Source of the DNA: JAGTVG01 sp965365275
Lineage (GTDB): Bacteria; Bacteroidota; Bacteroidia; Cytophagales; Cyclobacteriaceae
Direction of reading: 5' to 3'
Length of the DNA: 64,000 nucleotides
Assembly (NCBI GenBank): GCA_965365275.1
Contig: CBDUBA010000009.1
Location: 5,478-69,477 of the forward strand
Part shown: piece by piece, positions 18,501 through 26,855 of the stretch
Position numbering within the stretch: the stretch's first letter is position 1
Layout of the letters: every line of letters begins with the position of its first letter
Position numbers and translations under genes: made by a program
The notes under the pieces: model-generated
What the model saw: the letters and a program-made list of their open reading frames with translations, nothing else
The model's database searches: none
Told to the model about the DNA's origin: nothing

Positions 18501-19625
18501 ATGGCCATGAAACTTTTTAAATTAATCGCTGTATTCATACTGTCCATTTTATCCACGAATATTAACGCACAAGGCGTTGGAATTCCTAAAAAAACCTGGG
18601 GATTGGGTTTTGGTAATTCTGAAAGATTTGACGGATTACGTTTCAATTTCATAGATAAGAATATTGATAAGATCAACGGAATGAACTTTACCGTCTGGTT
18701 CGATAAAGATTTTGAAGATCATACTGGAACATTTAATGGTGTAGGAATTGGAGTTCCTATGGCTGCCGGAACAGCATACCGAAATGGCCTTTCAGTTGGA
18801 ATTTTCGGTGTTGGAGCGGGTAAAAAACTTACAGGTCTGAATGTCGCCGGTCTGGCGGTGGGTGCAGGACGGGATGTAACCGGTATCAATCTGGCCGGTC
18901 TGGCAGTTGGCGCCGGAGAAAACCTCTATGGCCTTAACATAGGTGGATTAGCCGTGGGAGCTGGTAAGGATTTGAGCGGGATTAATTTTTCACTCTTGGT
19001 CGTGGGTGCCGGCAACGATGTTGAAGGTATTAACCTGGCTGGCCTGGTTGTCGGGGGTGGTGAAAATGTACAGGGATTAAACATCGGTGGACTGGTTGTC
19101 GGGGCTGGAGAAGAGTTAAAAGGAATTAGTGCCAGTCTTCTTGCGGTGGGAAGTGGAGAGAACCTAACAGGTATTTCAGTGGCTGGCCTGGCATTGGGTG
19201 CAGGAGAGTCTGTAACAGGAATAAACTTTGCCGGTCTGGCGGTAGGAGCAGGAGAGTCACTTACAGGGATAAACCTCGCCGGATTGGCTGTCGGATCCGG
19301 CGGAACGTTGACGGGTATCAATGCAGCGATTCTGGGAGTAGGTGCTCCTGAGGTTAAAGGACTGAATATAGCCCTCGCGGTCGGAGGAGAAGATGTAACC
19401 GGTATGGCCGTTGCTCCAGCTTATTGCAGAATAGAAGGCGGGGCCTTAACCGGGCTTTCGATCAGCGCCTTCAATCATATCAAAGGAGACCTTATTGGAG
19501 TATCCATCGGAGCCTTTAATTATGTTAATAATATAAACGGTGTTCAGATAGGAATTTTGAACTATATACGCTCAAATCGCAAGGGATTGAGGCTTTTGCC
19601 ACTTTTCAATGCCCGCTTTAACTGA
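18501..19625 (+). CDS. Surface/secreted protein with eleven 16-residue glycine-rich repeats
   Basis: 374 aa with a signal peptide (cleavage after INAQ, about residue 24). From residue 96 to 271 there are eleven uninterrupted 16-residue repeats of the form G-[IL]-N-x-x-G-L-x-V-G-A-G-x-x-[LV]-T (nucleotides 18786-19313), followed by shorter degenerate copies and a C-terminal region of SIGAFN/GVQIGILNY units. The pattern fits the LA_2272-type surface repeat family and predicts a regular beta-solenoid. No catalytic motif. Start may be the Met at 18501 or 18507. Its stop abuts the stop of the convergent NTPase gene with no base between. Confidence 0.75.
   Translation: MAMKLFKLIAVFILSILSTNINAQGVGIPKKTWGLGFGNSERFDGLRFNFIDKNIDKINGMNFTVWFDKDFEDHTGTFNGVGIGVPMAAGTAYRNGLSVGIFGVGAGKKLTGLNVAGLAVGAGRDVTGINLAGLAVGAGENLYGLNIGGLAVGAGKDLSGINFSLLVVGAGNDVEGINLAGLVVGGGENVQGLNIGGLVVGAGEELKGISASLLAVGSGENLTGISVAGLALGAGESVTGINFAGLAVGAGESLTGINLAGLAVGSGGTLTGINAAILGVGAPEVKGLNIALAVGGEDVTGMAVAPAYCRIEGGALTGLSISAFNHIKGDLIGVSIGAFNYVNNINGVQIGILNYIRSNRKGLRLLPLFNARFN
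18786..19313 (+). repeat. Coding tandem repeat, 48-bp unit, eleven copies
   Basis: Eleven 48-nt units encode the 16-residue repeats of the surface protein. Units differ at many third positions while keeping the protein pattern, so the array is old and under selection at the protein level rather than a fresh duplication. Confidence 0.8.
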
Positions 19626-20153
19626 TCAAAACAAGTCTTTCTGAAAGAATGGGATAAGGGCCAGAATTATGGCCGGTTCATAATAGTTAATTCGGTCTAT
19701 CAAACCATTTGTAAGTATCCCTACTGCCCCATCTTTTCGCTTGGAATTTTTTCTTTTAAAGACTATATCGTCCGCATGACCAAGCTCGATGCCCTGATGG
19801 ATAAGATCCTTAATTTGAGCGGGTAAAATAAAGGTAGCTGTTCGGGCTTCACCTTTCATTGATTTGTCAAAAACGACCATCCATGCAAAAGCGTGCATAA
19901 CATCGTTTATAGAAGCTATGCCACCTTCAATACCAACCCAAAAATCGCCATTAGGGTAATGAGTCCTTAGGTTAATAGCCCTGTTCCTGGCACCCTTATA
20001 TGTTTCCCGGTCAGACATGGGTTGGTCAGATACACCAGAAGGAACATCTATTCCTGTAAATACAAAATCCTTGTGATTGAATACTTTTTGAAATGCCTGC
20101 CTGGTACATTCAATTTTTACCGGGTTGAGAGAACCTATATATATTTTAATCAA
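19626..20153 (-). CDS. Inosine/xanthosine triphosphatase, YjjX/DUF84 family
   Basis: House-cleaning NTPase of 175 aa that hydrolyses non-canonical ITP/XTP to keep them out of nucleic acids. The N-terminus IYIGSLNPVKIECTRQAF, the WVGIEGG core and the DNGLIDR-like ILTNGLIDRINYY ending are characteristic. Starts 4 nt after lysA, so the two form an operon. The stop codons of this gene and the convergent repeat-protein gene share the hexamer TGATCA (19623-19628), leaving no intergenic DNA. Confidence 0.88.
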   Translation of the reverse strand: MIKIYIGSLNPVKIECTRQAFQKVFNHKDFVFTGIDVPSGVSDQPMSDRETYKGARNRAINLRTHYPNGDFWVGIEGGIASINDVMHAFAWMVVFDKSMKGEARTATFILPAQIKDLIHQGIELGHADDIVFKRKNSKRKDGAVGILTNGLIDRINYYEPAIILALIPFFQKDLF

Positions 20154-20157
20154 TGTT

Positions 20158-21390
20158 TTAAAGCTCTATTTCGATCATATTACGGAATATATCCTCCATA
20201 GTTTCCCGGTTTCTGATCAATTTGGCCTGACCATTTAGAATCAAAATCTCAGCGGGTCGCAACCTGGAGTTATAATTTGAGGACATGGAAATTGCATAGG
20301 CCCCTGCATTCTTGATTCCAATAATATCACCTTCTCTAACTTCGTTCAGTTTTCTATCTGATCCCAGGGTATCCGTTTCACAGATATATCCAACCACAGA
20401 GTATACCCTGAAGGTCCCGTTTGGATTGCTGATATTGAGCATATCATGGTAAGAATTATACATCATAGGCCTTATAAGGTGATTCATACCTGAATCAACA
20501 CCGACAAATACAGTAGCCGGGGTAGTCTTGATCACGTTGGCTTTTGCGAAAAGAAATCCTGCTTCACTGACCAGATACTTGCCGGGTTCAAACCATATTT
20601 CCAGTTCTTTTCCATATTCCTTGCAAAAATTGCTGAAAGATTTGCTCAATCTCTTCCCAAGTGCTTCAACATCTGTCGTTACATCTCCTTCACGGTAAGC
20701 AACTTTAAAACCACTACCAAAATCAATATATTTAAGGTATTCAAATTCACGTGCAGCATCAAAGAGAATATTTGCGCCTTGAATAAACACTTCTGCATCC
20801 AGAATATCCGATCCTGTATGCATATGCAATCCTTCAACATGAATATTATTGGTTTTTATTACACGATGTACGTGCCTCATCTGCAGAATTGATATTCCAA
20901 ACTTAGAATCGATGTGTCCGGTGGAAATATTGGCATGTCCTCCCGCCATAATATGAGGATTTATCCGTATACAACATGGAACTGTATTATGATATTCATG
21001 TCCAAATTGTTCAAGAATTGAAATATTATCAATGTTGATCCTGAGTCCCATTTTTACAGCCTCCTGAATTTCACTAAAAGACACGGAATTTGGTGAATAA
21101 AGAATATCATTAGGATCAAAACCAGCACGAAGGCCAATATGTGCTTCCTGTATCGATACAACATCCAGTCCGGTTCCCAATTTATGCATCAATTTTAATA
21201 TGGATACATTTGATAATGCTTTCATGGCGTACTTGATGCGCATATCAAGACCTTTAAAAGCTGTTTTCATGGATTTTACCTGATGGCTTATCTTTTCTGC
21301 ATCATAAACATAAAGAGGTGTCCCATATTCCTGGCATAGATCTTCAATATCTACACCCTGAATGTTATATCGGTTGTTTTCCAGCTTCAT
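20158..21390 (-). CDS. lysA: Diaminopimelate decarboxylase
   Basis: PLP enzyme converting meso-diaminopimelate to L-lysine; 410 aa. Alanine-racemase-type barrel with Schiff-base Lys57 (KYAMKALSN), HMHTGSDI in the PLP-phosphate region, GGHANISTGH, EPGKYLV, and the C-terminal catalytic Cys in GYICETDTLG from the partner subunit. Related PLP decarboxylases (ornithine, carboxynorspermidine) share the fold, but the CETD motif and length favour LysA. Followed after 4 nt by the YjjX-like NTPase. Confidence 0.92.
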   Translation of the reverse strand: MKLENNRYNIQGVDIEDLCQEYGTPLYVYDAEKISHQVKSMKTAFKGLDMRIKYAMKALSNVSILKLMHKLGTGLDVVSIQEAHIGLRAGFDPNDILYSPNSVSFSEIQEAVKMGLRINIDNISILEQFGHEYHNTVPCCIRINPHIMAGGHANISTGHIDSKFGISILQMRHVHRVIKTNNIHVEGLHMHTGSDILDAEVFIQGANILFDAAREFEYLKYIDFGSGFKVAYREGDVTTDVEALGKRLSKSFSNFCKEYGKELEIWFEPGKYLVSEAGFLFAKANVIKTTPATVFVGVDSGMNHLIRPMMYNSYHDMLNISNPNGTFRVYSVVGYICETDTLGSDRKLNEVREGDIIGIKNAGAYAISMSSNYNSRLRPAEILILNGQAKLIRNRETMEDIFRNMIEIEL

Positions 21391-21454
21391 TTCACTATTT
21401 TAAGATTCAAATATAATTTAATGTTTAATATATCCGGCAGCTGGAAAATAAAAA

Positions 21455-21492
21455 ATCCCGCTTCACTACCTGCCGGTAGCAAAAAGCGGGAT
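21455..21492 (-). terminator. Rho-independent terminator with nested hairpin
   Basis: Outer stem ATCCCGCTT (21455-21463) / AAGCGGGAT (21484-21492) encloses an inner stem CTACC (21466-21470) / GGTAG (21475-21479). On the minus strand it ends in a T-run (complement of 21451-21455), 25 nt after the stop of the T9SS cargo gene. Confidence 0.8.
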
Positions 21493-21516
21493 GGTTGTTA
21501 TGAGAATTTTTACTAC

Positions 21517-22548
21517 TTATTCTAAAACTAATTTTCTGTTTAAGACTTTGTCCTGCTGGAAGATCTGTAAAAGATAGGTTCCTTTATCGAAGTGTTTTAC
21601 GTTTAGTACCTGATTGAATGTACCATTGAAATCTTTGATGTTTTCTTCCATTTTCATGTTTCCTTTCAGATCAAGTATTCTAACAATCACTGGTTTCCTG
21701 GATCCGGTAAAAGCGAGTGTAAACTCTCCCTGGTTTGGATTGGGATAATAATTGATGGATTTTAATACAAGTTCTGGCATAACTGACAGGTTAAATGCAC
21801 TGAATTCTTCCTCGCCGGCAGCGATAGGTTGAATGGTCGCCTCCGCAAAAGATGACTTCCCGGTTTTAACAAGATATGTCTTTTCTATGGTCTTATGGCC
21901 TGATTCATCAACCCAAATCTTTACATCATCATCTTCTCCATCATGACTCATGGAAATATTCCCATCATCATCCTTAATAACAAAAACATTTTTATGTTCA
22001 TGAATTTGATGTCCTTCCTCGCTTCCATCTTTGATCACTTTGACTTTATAGGTCTTGGTTATCTTATTGGTATCACCATCATCCGTTACAAATGAAAAAG
22101 AATTTCCGGATTCTCCATCTTTACTCTTGAAAACCATTACGTTTCCTTCTTCCCCTGCCTGTACCCACTCGATGTCTTCAGACATTTCATCAATTTTTAT
22201 ATCGATGGTTTCTCCATCATCACTGGTAAAAACCATAATATTGGAGCCTTTATCCCCTAGTTTCATGGTAATATTTCCGTTCTCATCCGATTTCCTGATA
22301 ACATCGACAGAGGAATCTTCTTTCATTTCCTCAAGGCTACTATAGGTTTTTTTAACAACCTTTTTCTCACCATTTTCAATAGTAGTTGTTTCGACTGTAT
22401 AACTTGGTTCACCACTCTCTTCGTCAATGGACACTTTAACTTCCTTTTGAATGGTTTTGGATTTTTCCTCATTCTCCTGAGCATTTACAGTGCTAATTGA
22501 GAAAAGCGCTATTAAAACCAAGATTGAAATACCAAATATTTTTTTCAT
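21517..22548 (-). CDS. Acidic secreted protein with T9SS type A sorting domain
   Basis: 343 aa: signal peptide (1-24, ending VNAQ), a long acidic, Asp/Glu/Ser-rich region with repeated DDGxxxxIK/MVFKSKDGE phrases (about 30-230), then a C-terminal type IX secretion sorting domain (about 262-343) starting at NYYPNPNQGEF and ending GTYLLQIFQQDKVLNRKLVLE. It is therefore exported by T9SS and released or anchored at the surface. The acidic region may bind cations, but no named domain is recognisable. Divergent from a histidine kinase/response regulator pair with putative regulator sites between them. Confidence 0.8.
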   Translation of the reverse strand: MKKIFGISILVLIALFSISTVNAQENEEKSKTIQKEVKVSIDEESGEPSYTVETTTIENGEKKVVKKTYSSLEEMKEDSSVDVIRKSDENGNITMKLGDKGSNIMVFTSDDGETIDIKIDEMSEDIEWVQAGEEGNVMVFKSKDGESGNSFSFVTDDGDTNKITKTYKVKVIKDGSEEGHQIHEHKNVFVIKDDDGNISMSHDGEDDDVKIWVDESGHKTIEKTYLVKTGKSSFAEATIQPIAAGEEEFSAFNLSVMPELVLKSINYYPNPNQGEFTLAFTGSRKPVIVRILDLKGNMKMEENIKDFNGTFNQVLNVKHFDKGTYLLQIFQQDKVLNRKLVLE

Positions 22549-22580
22549 TATCTAAACAGCTTTTATATGATTAACTCCAG

Positions 22581-22588
22581 CAAATTTA
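22581..22588 (-). promoter_or_regulatory. -7 element of the T9SS cargo gene
   Basis: TAAATTTG on the minus strand matches TAnnTTTG and would start transcription about 27 nt before the ATG. No TTG occurs at -33; the GTTAA array begins there instead, which is what an activator-dependent promoter would look like. Confidence 0.55.
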
Positions 22589-22609
22589 ATAGCATAATAA
22601 TACTTAATA

Positions 22610-22646
22610 GTTAATGCCAGGTTAAAGAGTGTTAAAAAGTGTTAAA
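22610..22646. promoter_or_regulatory. Four GTTAAW direct repeats, putative response-regulator sites
   Basis: GTTAAT at 22610 and GTTAAA at 22621, 22631 and 22641, spaced 11, 10 and 10 bp, so all lie on one face of the helix. The last three sit in a near-perfect 10-bp repeat. OmpR/PhoB-type regulators bind such direct repeats; the adjacent RR (24322) is of that class. Binding is inferred, not shown. Confidence 0.55.
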
Positions 22647-22673
22647 TATAAACTTATAATAAGAGGCGGTCGT

Positions 22674-22681
22674 TAGATTTG
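22674..22681 (+). promoter_or_regulatory. -7 element of the histidine kinase gene
   Basis: TAGATTTG matches TAnnTTTG, but ends 4 nt before the ATG at 22686. A transcript from it would be nearly leaderless, or translation would start at the Met at 22698. No TTG at -33. Confidence 0.4.
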
Positions 22682-22685
22682 TATT

Positions 22686-24335
22686 ATGAGTCGTAAAATG
22701 ATACGAACAATTATTGCTTTGATGTCCCTGGCAATGATCGGGCTGATTGGATTTCAAGCCTATTGGATCAACAATGCCATTGATGTAAGTCACGTTAAAT
22801 TCAACCAGAATGTTCATGATGCACTCAACATTGTAGTATCCAATCTTGAAAAAAGGGAAGTCTATTATGCTGCTTCAAAACAGATCAACAACCGCCCTTT
22901 AAACAATCGGATCTTTCAAATGGATACCAATTTTTTGCGATTTAATCAACAATCTAAAAATTATACAGATTCATTTGTGTCACCTAAGCACCCACCATCA
23001 GGAAATACCATTACCTGGGAATCCGGATTTCGAATTGAAGATTCGCTTTTATTTGGAAACCAGATGGTGAGGATCAGTTATGAAATATCCAATAATGGAA
23101 ATCCGGGATATAATCAATTTTTTGGTGAAGAACATTTTTACAGTCAAAATCAAATTGAAGTTGATTTCAACAACTTTGAAACCTATGAAAAGCAGGTTCG
23201 GAGCAATATTCAGAAATTTGCCGAAAAATCCAGGATGGTCACGGTAGTACTCGATGACCTGCTCGGGGAACAGAAACAGATATCCAACAGGATTAATAAA
23301 GAACAAATTGATAAATTGCTAAAGGAACAACTTCAGATGAAGGGTATTGACATCGATTACGAGTATGCAGTTGTCGACAGGGGCATTAACCATGTGATTT
23401 TCAGCGATTATAAGGCAATGGACGAAAAGGAGGTGCTTTTATCTGATTTTTCGATCAAGCTATTCCCGAATGACTTTGCCAGTGGTGAAAACTACCTTAC
23501 CATTTTCTTTCCGGATCAAGCTGGATTCCTCTTCAAAGATATCTGGTTAACCCTTGCATCATCTGTATTTCTGGTTCTTCTGATCATATTCTGTTTTGCT
23601 TATGCCATATTTGCAATTCTCCGTCAGAAAAAGCTTTCTGAAATAAAGAATGATTTTATAAACAACATGACGCATGAGTTCAAAACGCCAATTTCAACTG
23701 TATCACTGGCCTGTGAAGCGCTTCAGGACAAAGACATTCAAAGAAACGAATCATTCATATCAAAATATGTAGAAGCCATTCGGGATGAAAACAGACGCCT
23801 GGGACGTCAGGTTGAGAAAGTTCTGCAGATGGCTACCCTCGACAAAAAGGAATACAGGTTAAAATTGGAGGAATTGGATATTCACAAAATAATTGAGAAA
23901 ACACTATCTCATTTGAACCTGCAAATCGAGAAGCGGGGCGGAAGTATTCATAAAAACCTGATCGCGAGTAACCACAACATTATTAGTGATGATGTGCATC
24001 TTACCAATATTATCTATAACCTCCTGGACAATGCCAATAAATATTCACCTGAAAAACCTGAGATTCGAATTGATACTGAAGATCATCACCAGGGGCTGTT
24101 GCTCAGAATATCAGATAAAGGCATTGGCATGACAAAAGAAGCTATTGATAAAATATTTGATCGGTTTTATCGGGTTCCAACCGGAAATATCCACGATATT
24201 AAGGGATTTGGACTAGGTTTGACCTACGTAAAAACTATATTGTTGGCTTTGGGTGGACAAATAAAGGTAAAAAGTACACCTGGCAAGGGAAGTACATTTG
24301 AAATTATTTTACCTATAAATAATGGACAAAATTAA
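22686..24335 (+). CDS. Membrane sensor histidine kinase
   Basis: 549 aa. TM1 (about 6-27), a periplasmic sensor region of about 260 residues with no recognised domain, TM2 (about 287-312), then HisKA with phospho-acceptor His330 (FINNMTHEFKTPIS) and HATPase_c with the N box (LLDNANKYS), G1 (SDKGIGM) and G2 (GFGLGLTYV). Its end overlaps the response regulator by 14 nt, so the pair is translationally coupled. Divergent from a T9SS cargo gene with a shared regulatory gap. Signal unknown; an envelope cue is likely given the large periplasmic domain. The start could be Met5 (22698). Confidence 0.93.
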   Translation: MSRKMIRTIIALMSLAMIGLIGFQAYWINNAIDVSHVKFNQNVHDALNIVVSNLEKREVYYAASKQINNRPLNNRIFQMDTNFLRFNQQSKNYTDSFVSPKHPPSGNTITWESGFRIEDSLLFGNQMVRISYEISNNGNPGYNQFFGEEHFYSQNQIEVDFNNFETYEKQVRSNIQKFAEKSRMVTVVLDDLLGEQKQISNRINKEQIDKLLKEQLQMKGIDIDYEYAVVDRGINHVIFSDYKAMDEKEVLLSDFSIKLFPNDFASGENYLTIFFPDQAGFLFKDIWLTLASSVFLVLLIIFCFAYAIFAILRQKKLSEIKNDFINNMTHEFKTPISTVSLACEALQDKDIQRNESFISKYVEAIRDENRRLGRQVEKVLQMATLDKKEYRLKLEELDIHKIIEKTLSHLNLQIEKRGGSIHKNLIASNHNIISDDVHLTNIIYNLLDNANKYSPEKPEIRIDTEDHHQGLLLRISDKGIGMTKEAIDKIFDRFYRVPTGNIHDIKGFGLGLTYVKTILLALGGQIKVKSTPGKGSTFEIILPINNGQN

Positions 24336-25011
24336 ATTACTCGTTGTAGAAGACGATCCCAATCTAGGACAGATCCTAAGTGATTATTTAAGATTAAAAG
24401 ATTATGATCCCACCTTGTGTATAGATGGTGAAATTGGTCTTGAAACCTTTAGGAACGGCCAGTTCGATTTATGCCTCCTCGACATTATGATGCCTAAAAA
24501 AGATGGCATTACACTTGCTAAAGATATCAGGTTACTCAATAAAGATATTCCAATTATTTTCCTGACGGCAAAATCTTTAAAGGAAGATACCATAGATGGT
24601 TTTCGGGCCGGGGCAGATGATTATATTACGAAGCCTTTTAGTATGGAGGAACTTTTGCTTCGTATCCATGCGGTATTACGTCGCTCCCTGAAAGGGGATA
24701 AACAACAAAAAACTATATTTAAGTTCGGCGAAAGTACTTTTGATTACGATAAGCAAACATTGATCATAAAGGACCAAAAAATCAAATTAACCAATAAGGA
24801 ATCTCAACTGCTCAGACTCTTAGCGCAGAATATGAATGAAGTACTGGACCGGAGTGCAGCGTTAAAAATGATTTGGAGGGATGACAGTTATTTCAATGCG
24901 CGAAGTATGGATGTCTATATTGCAAAATTGAGAAAATATCTTAAACCTGATGATAGCGTAGCTATTATAACCATTCATGGAGAAGGATTTAAACTGATAG
25001 AAATCAATTAG
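24322..25011 (+). CDS. OmpR/PhoB-family response regulator
   Basis: 229 aa: receiver domain with acidic pocket Glu10-Asp11-Asp12, phospho-acceptor Asp54 (LLDIMMP), Thr82 and Lys104 (TKPF), then a winged-helix Trans_reg_C DNA-binding domain (about 130-229). Cognate of the overlapping kinase. OmpR-type proteins dimerise on direct repeats with about 10-11 bp spacing, matching the GTTAAW array at 22610-22646 upstream of the kinase and the T9SS gene, so autoregulation and control of the cargo gene are plausible. Confidence 0.94.
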   Translation: MDKIKLLVVEDDPNLGQILSDYLRLKDYDPTLCIDGEIGLETFRNGQFDLCLLDIMMPKKDGITLAKDIRLLNKDIPIIFLTAKSLKEDTIDGFRAGADDYITKPFSMEELLLRIHAVLRRSLKGDKQQKTIFKFGESTFDYDKQTLIIKDQKIKLTNKESQLLRLLAQNMNEVLDRSAALKMIWRDDSYFNARSMDVYIAKLRKYLKPDDSVAIITIHGEGFKLIEIN

Positions 25012-25092
25012 CAACCACCTATAATTTTTCTGTTTTATTCAATTTCTTCCTTTTTGTCTTTATATTTAAAATATTTTTTAATTTTCTATATA

Positions 25093-25815
25093 ATGATCAA
25101 ATTATATCCTTCCATTAGCATTTTAAATGGAAAAGTTACCAGGCTAACCCGGGGAGATTACTCCCATGAAAAAGAATATGAGAAAAGTCCGGTTGACTTT
25201 GCCAAGATGTTTGAGGACATAGGTATTGAGGTTATACATTTAGTTGATCTCGAAGGCGCAATCAAAGAAAGCCCGGTTGCATATCATATACTTGAAGCTA
25301 TAGCAGGACATACGGATCTTGAGATTGAATATTCTGGTGGAATCAGGACCGATGGTGATATATTAAAGCTTTTTGAACATGGTGCTAAATATATAGCCGT
25401 CTCCAGTATTGCTGCTAAAAACAGAGAATTATTTACTTCCTGGCTTTTCTCTTATGGTCGTGAGAAAGTTGCCCTTTCAGCAGATGCATCAGATGGTAAG
25501 CTATTGATCAAGGGATGGCAGAAAAAAACCGATATCGATCTTTATGAATTTATATCCTATTTCTATAACAGGGGATTAAAATATCTGAAGGTTACGGATG
25601 TTACCAGGGATGGGACAATGGTAGGACCTAATTTTGAATTGTATAAGGACTTGGTTGGTAAATTTCCTGATTCAAAGATCTTCGCAAGTGGCGGTGTAAG
25701 GTCAGTAGATGACATACAAAAGCTGGAAGATGCGGGCGTTTATGCTGTAATTTTTGGAAAGGCCTTTTATGAAGGAAAACTTACCCTCAACGATTTAAAA
25801 ACTTTTATTAAATAA
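25093..25815 (+). CDS. HisA-family (beta-alpha)8 isomerase, catalytic Asp replaced by Ser
   Basis: 240 aa from the ATG at 25093 (an in-frame ATG at 25054 adds 13 hydrophobic residues not expected in the family). Clearly homologous to HisA, the ProFAR isomerase: LVDLEGA (50-56), SGGIR (81-85), Asp131 equal to the second catalytic Asp, TDVTRDGT (168-175), SGGV and GKAFYEGK near the end. The first catalytic Asp, in PAIDL of normal HisA, is Ser9 here (YPSISILNGK). It is not in a his operon. Either a lineage variant or a paralogue with another job; a second, normal hisA elsewhere would settle it. Confidence 0.75.
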   Translation: MIKLYPSISILNGKVTRLTRGDYSHEKEYEKSPVDFAKMFEDIGIEVIHLVDLEGAIKESPVAYHILEAIAGHTDLEIEYSGGIRTDGDILKLFEHGAKYIAVSSIAAKNRELFTSWLFSYGREKVALSADASDGKLLIKGWQKKTDIDLYEFISYFYNRGLKYLKVTDVTRDGTMVGPNFELYKDLVGKFPDSKIFASGGVRSVDDIQKLEDAGVYAVIFGKAFYEGKLTLNDLKTFIK

Positions 25816-25979
25816 GCACTACTTACCAGATCTTTTAAATGTCAATAGTACTTTTACGGATCTTTCCTGGATAGGTTTAAATAGTATGTATTGGATCCGG
25901 TAGGTTAGGGGTTTGTGAGAATTTCCTCTTCGAAAGAATAAATAAAAAGATTAGGGAAAGTATTAAAGAAAAGGATCAG

Positions 25980-26855
25980 ATGGGTGATTTTGATTTTAAG
26001 GGTTTCAGACAAAAAGATGTATCAAAAATGCGAAGGACGTTCAATGATGCATTTTCTGATTATATCGTTCCCATAAACCTTACCCACGGTCAATTCATTC
26101 AAAAGATCGTTCAGAAAACAAGTATAAGTTTTAATTACTCCATAGGTGCTTATTCCAAAAAAAAATTAATAGGCTTTATTTTTAACAGTATTAATTATTA
26201 TGAAGGAAAAAAGACCGCATACAATGGCGGCACGGGGGTTATACCTAAGTTTCGCGGGAATAAGCTTACCGAAAAAATGTATCATTCCATATTTCCAAAA
26301 TTAGAAAAGAATGGAATCGAACAATGTGTTCTTGAGGTAATATCCAATAATAAACCAGCGATCAAAGTGTATGAGAATCTGGGATTTACCAGATCTAAAT
26401 TTTTTCATTGTCTTAAATTAAAAAGTGAAAGTTCATATTTGCGTAGTTTTAAAAAACCGAATATCGATCTGGTATTTCCGCAAAGCCCAAAATGGAAAAA
26501 GTACGAGAACTTTTGTGATTATGAAACCTGTTTCCTGGATTCTTTTCCCCTATTAAAAAAGAATAAATCAAACGAGACTATCCTAGAGGCCTATCAAAAC
26601 GATAAAATTGTTGGTTTTCTGATTTTTAATAAAAAAATGGGAAGGGTGGAACATATTGGAATTGATCATAATGAAAGGGGAAAAGGTATTGCATCCATGT
26701 TGATAAAAAAAATGATCAGGATATGCAGAAACAAACCGATATATATTTTAAATCTGAATGAAAGAAATTATGATGTCCTGAACTTTTTCCTGCGGGTTGG
26801 ATTTCAGAACGAAATTGATCAATTTGAATTAAAATTGTCTATTCCAAGAAATTAA
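25980..26855 (+). CDS. Tandem GNAT acetyltransferase
   Basis: 291 aa with two GNAT-like halves. The first (about 1-150) has GVIPKFRGNKLTEKMY and the terminal SNNKPAIKVYENLGF motif; the second (about 185-290) has IDHNERGKGIASMLIKK, the acetyl-CoA pyrophosphate loop, and ends NLNERNYDVLNFFLRVGF. Acceptor unknown. Its stop and the ATG of the MurF-Alr gene overlap (TAATG at 26853-26857), which suggests coupling to cell-wall precursor synthesis, but a substrate in that pathway is only a guess. Confidence 0.82.
   Translation: MGDFDFKGFRQKDVSKMRRTFNDAFSDYIVPINLTHGQFIQKIVQKTSISFNYSIGAYSKKKLIGFIFNSINYYEGKKTAYNGGTGVIPKFRGNKLTEKMYHSIFPKLEKNGIEQCVLEVISNNKPAIKVYENLGFTRSKFFHCLKLKSESSYLRSFKKPNIDLVFPQSPKWKKYENFCDYETCFLDSFPLLKKNKSNETILEAYQNDKIVGFLIFNKKMGRVEHIGIDHNERGKGIASMLIKKMIRICRNKPIYILNLNERNYDVLNFFLRVGFQNEIDQFELKLSIPRN

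Noticed and set aside
18926..19321. 131-codon antisense ORF opposite the glycine-rich repeats
   Set aside because: It is the mirror of the 48-bp repeat (Pro/Ala-rich) and results from the repeat composition.
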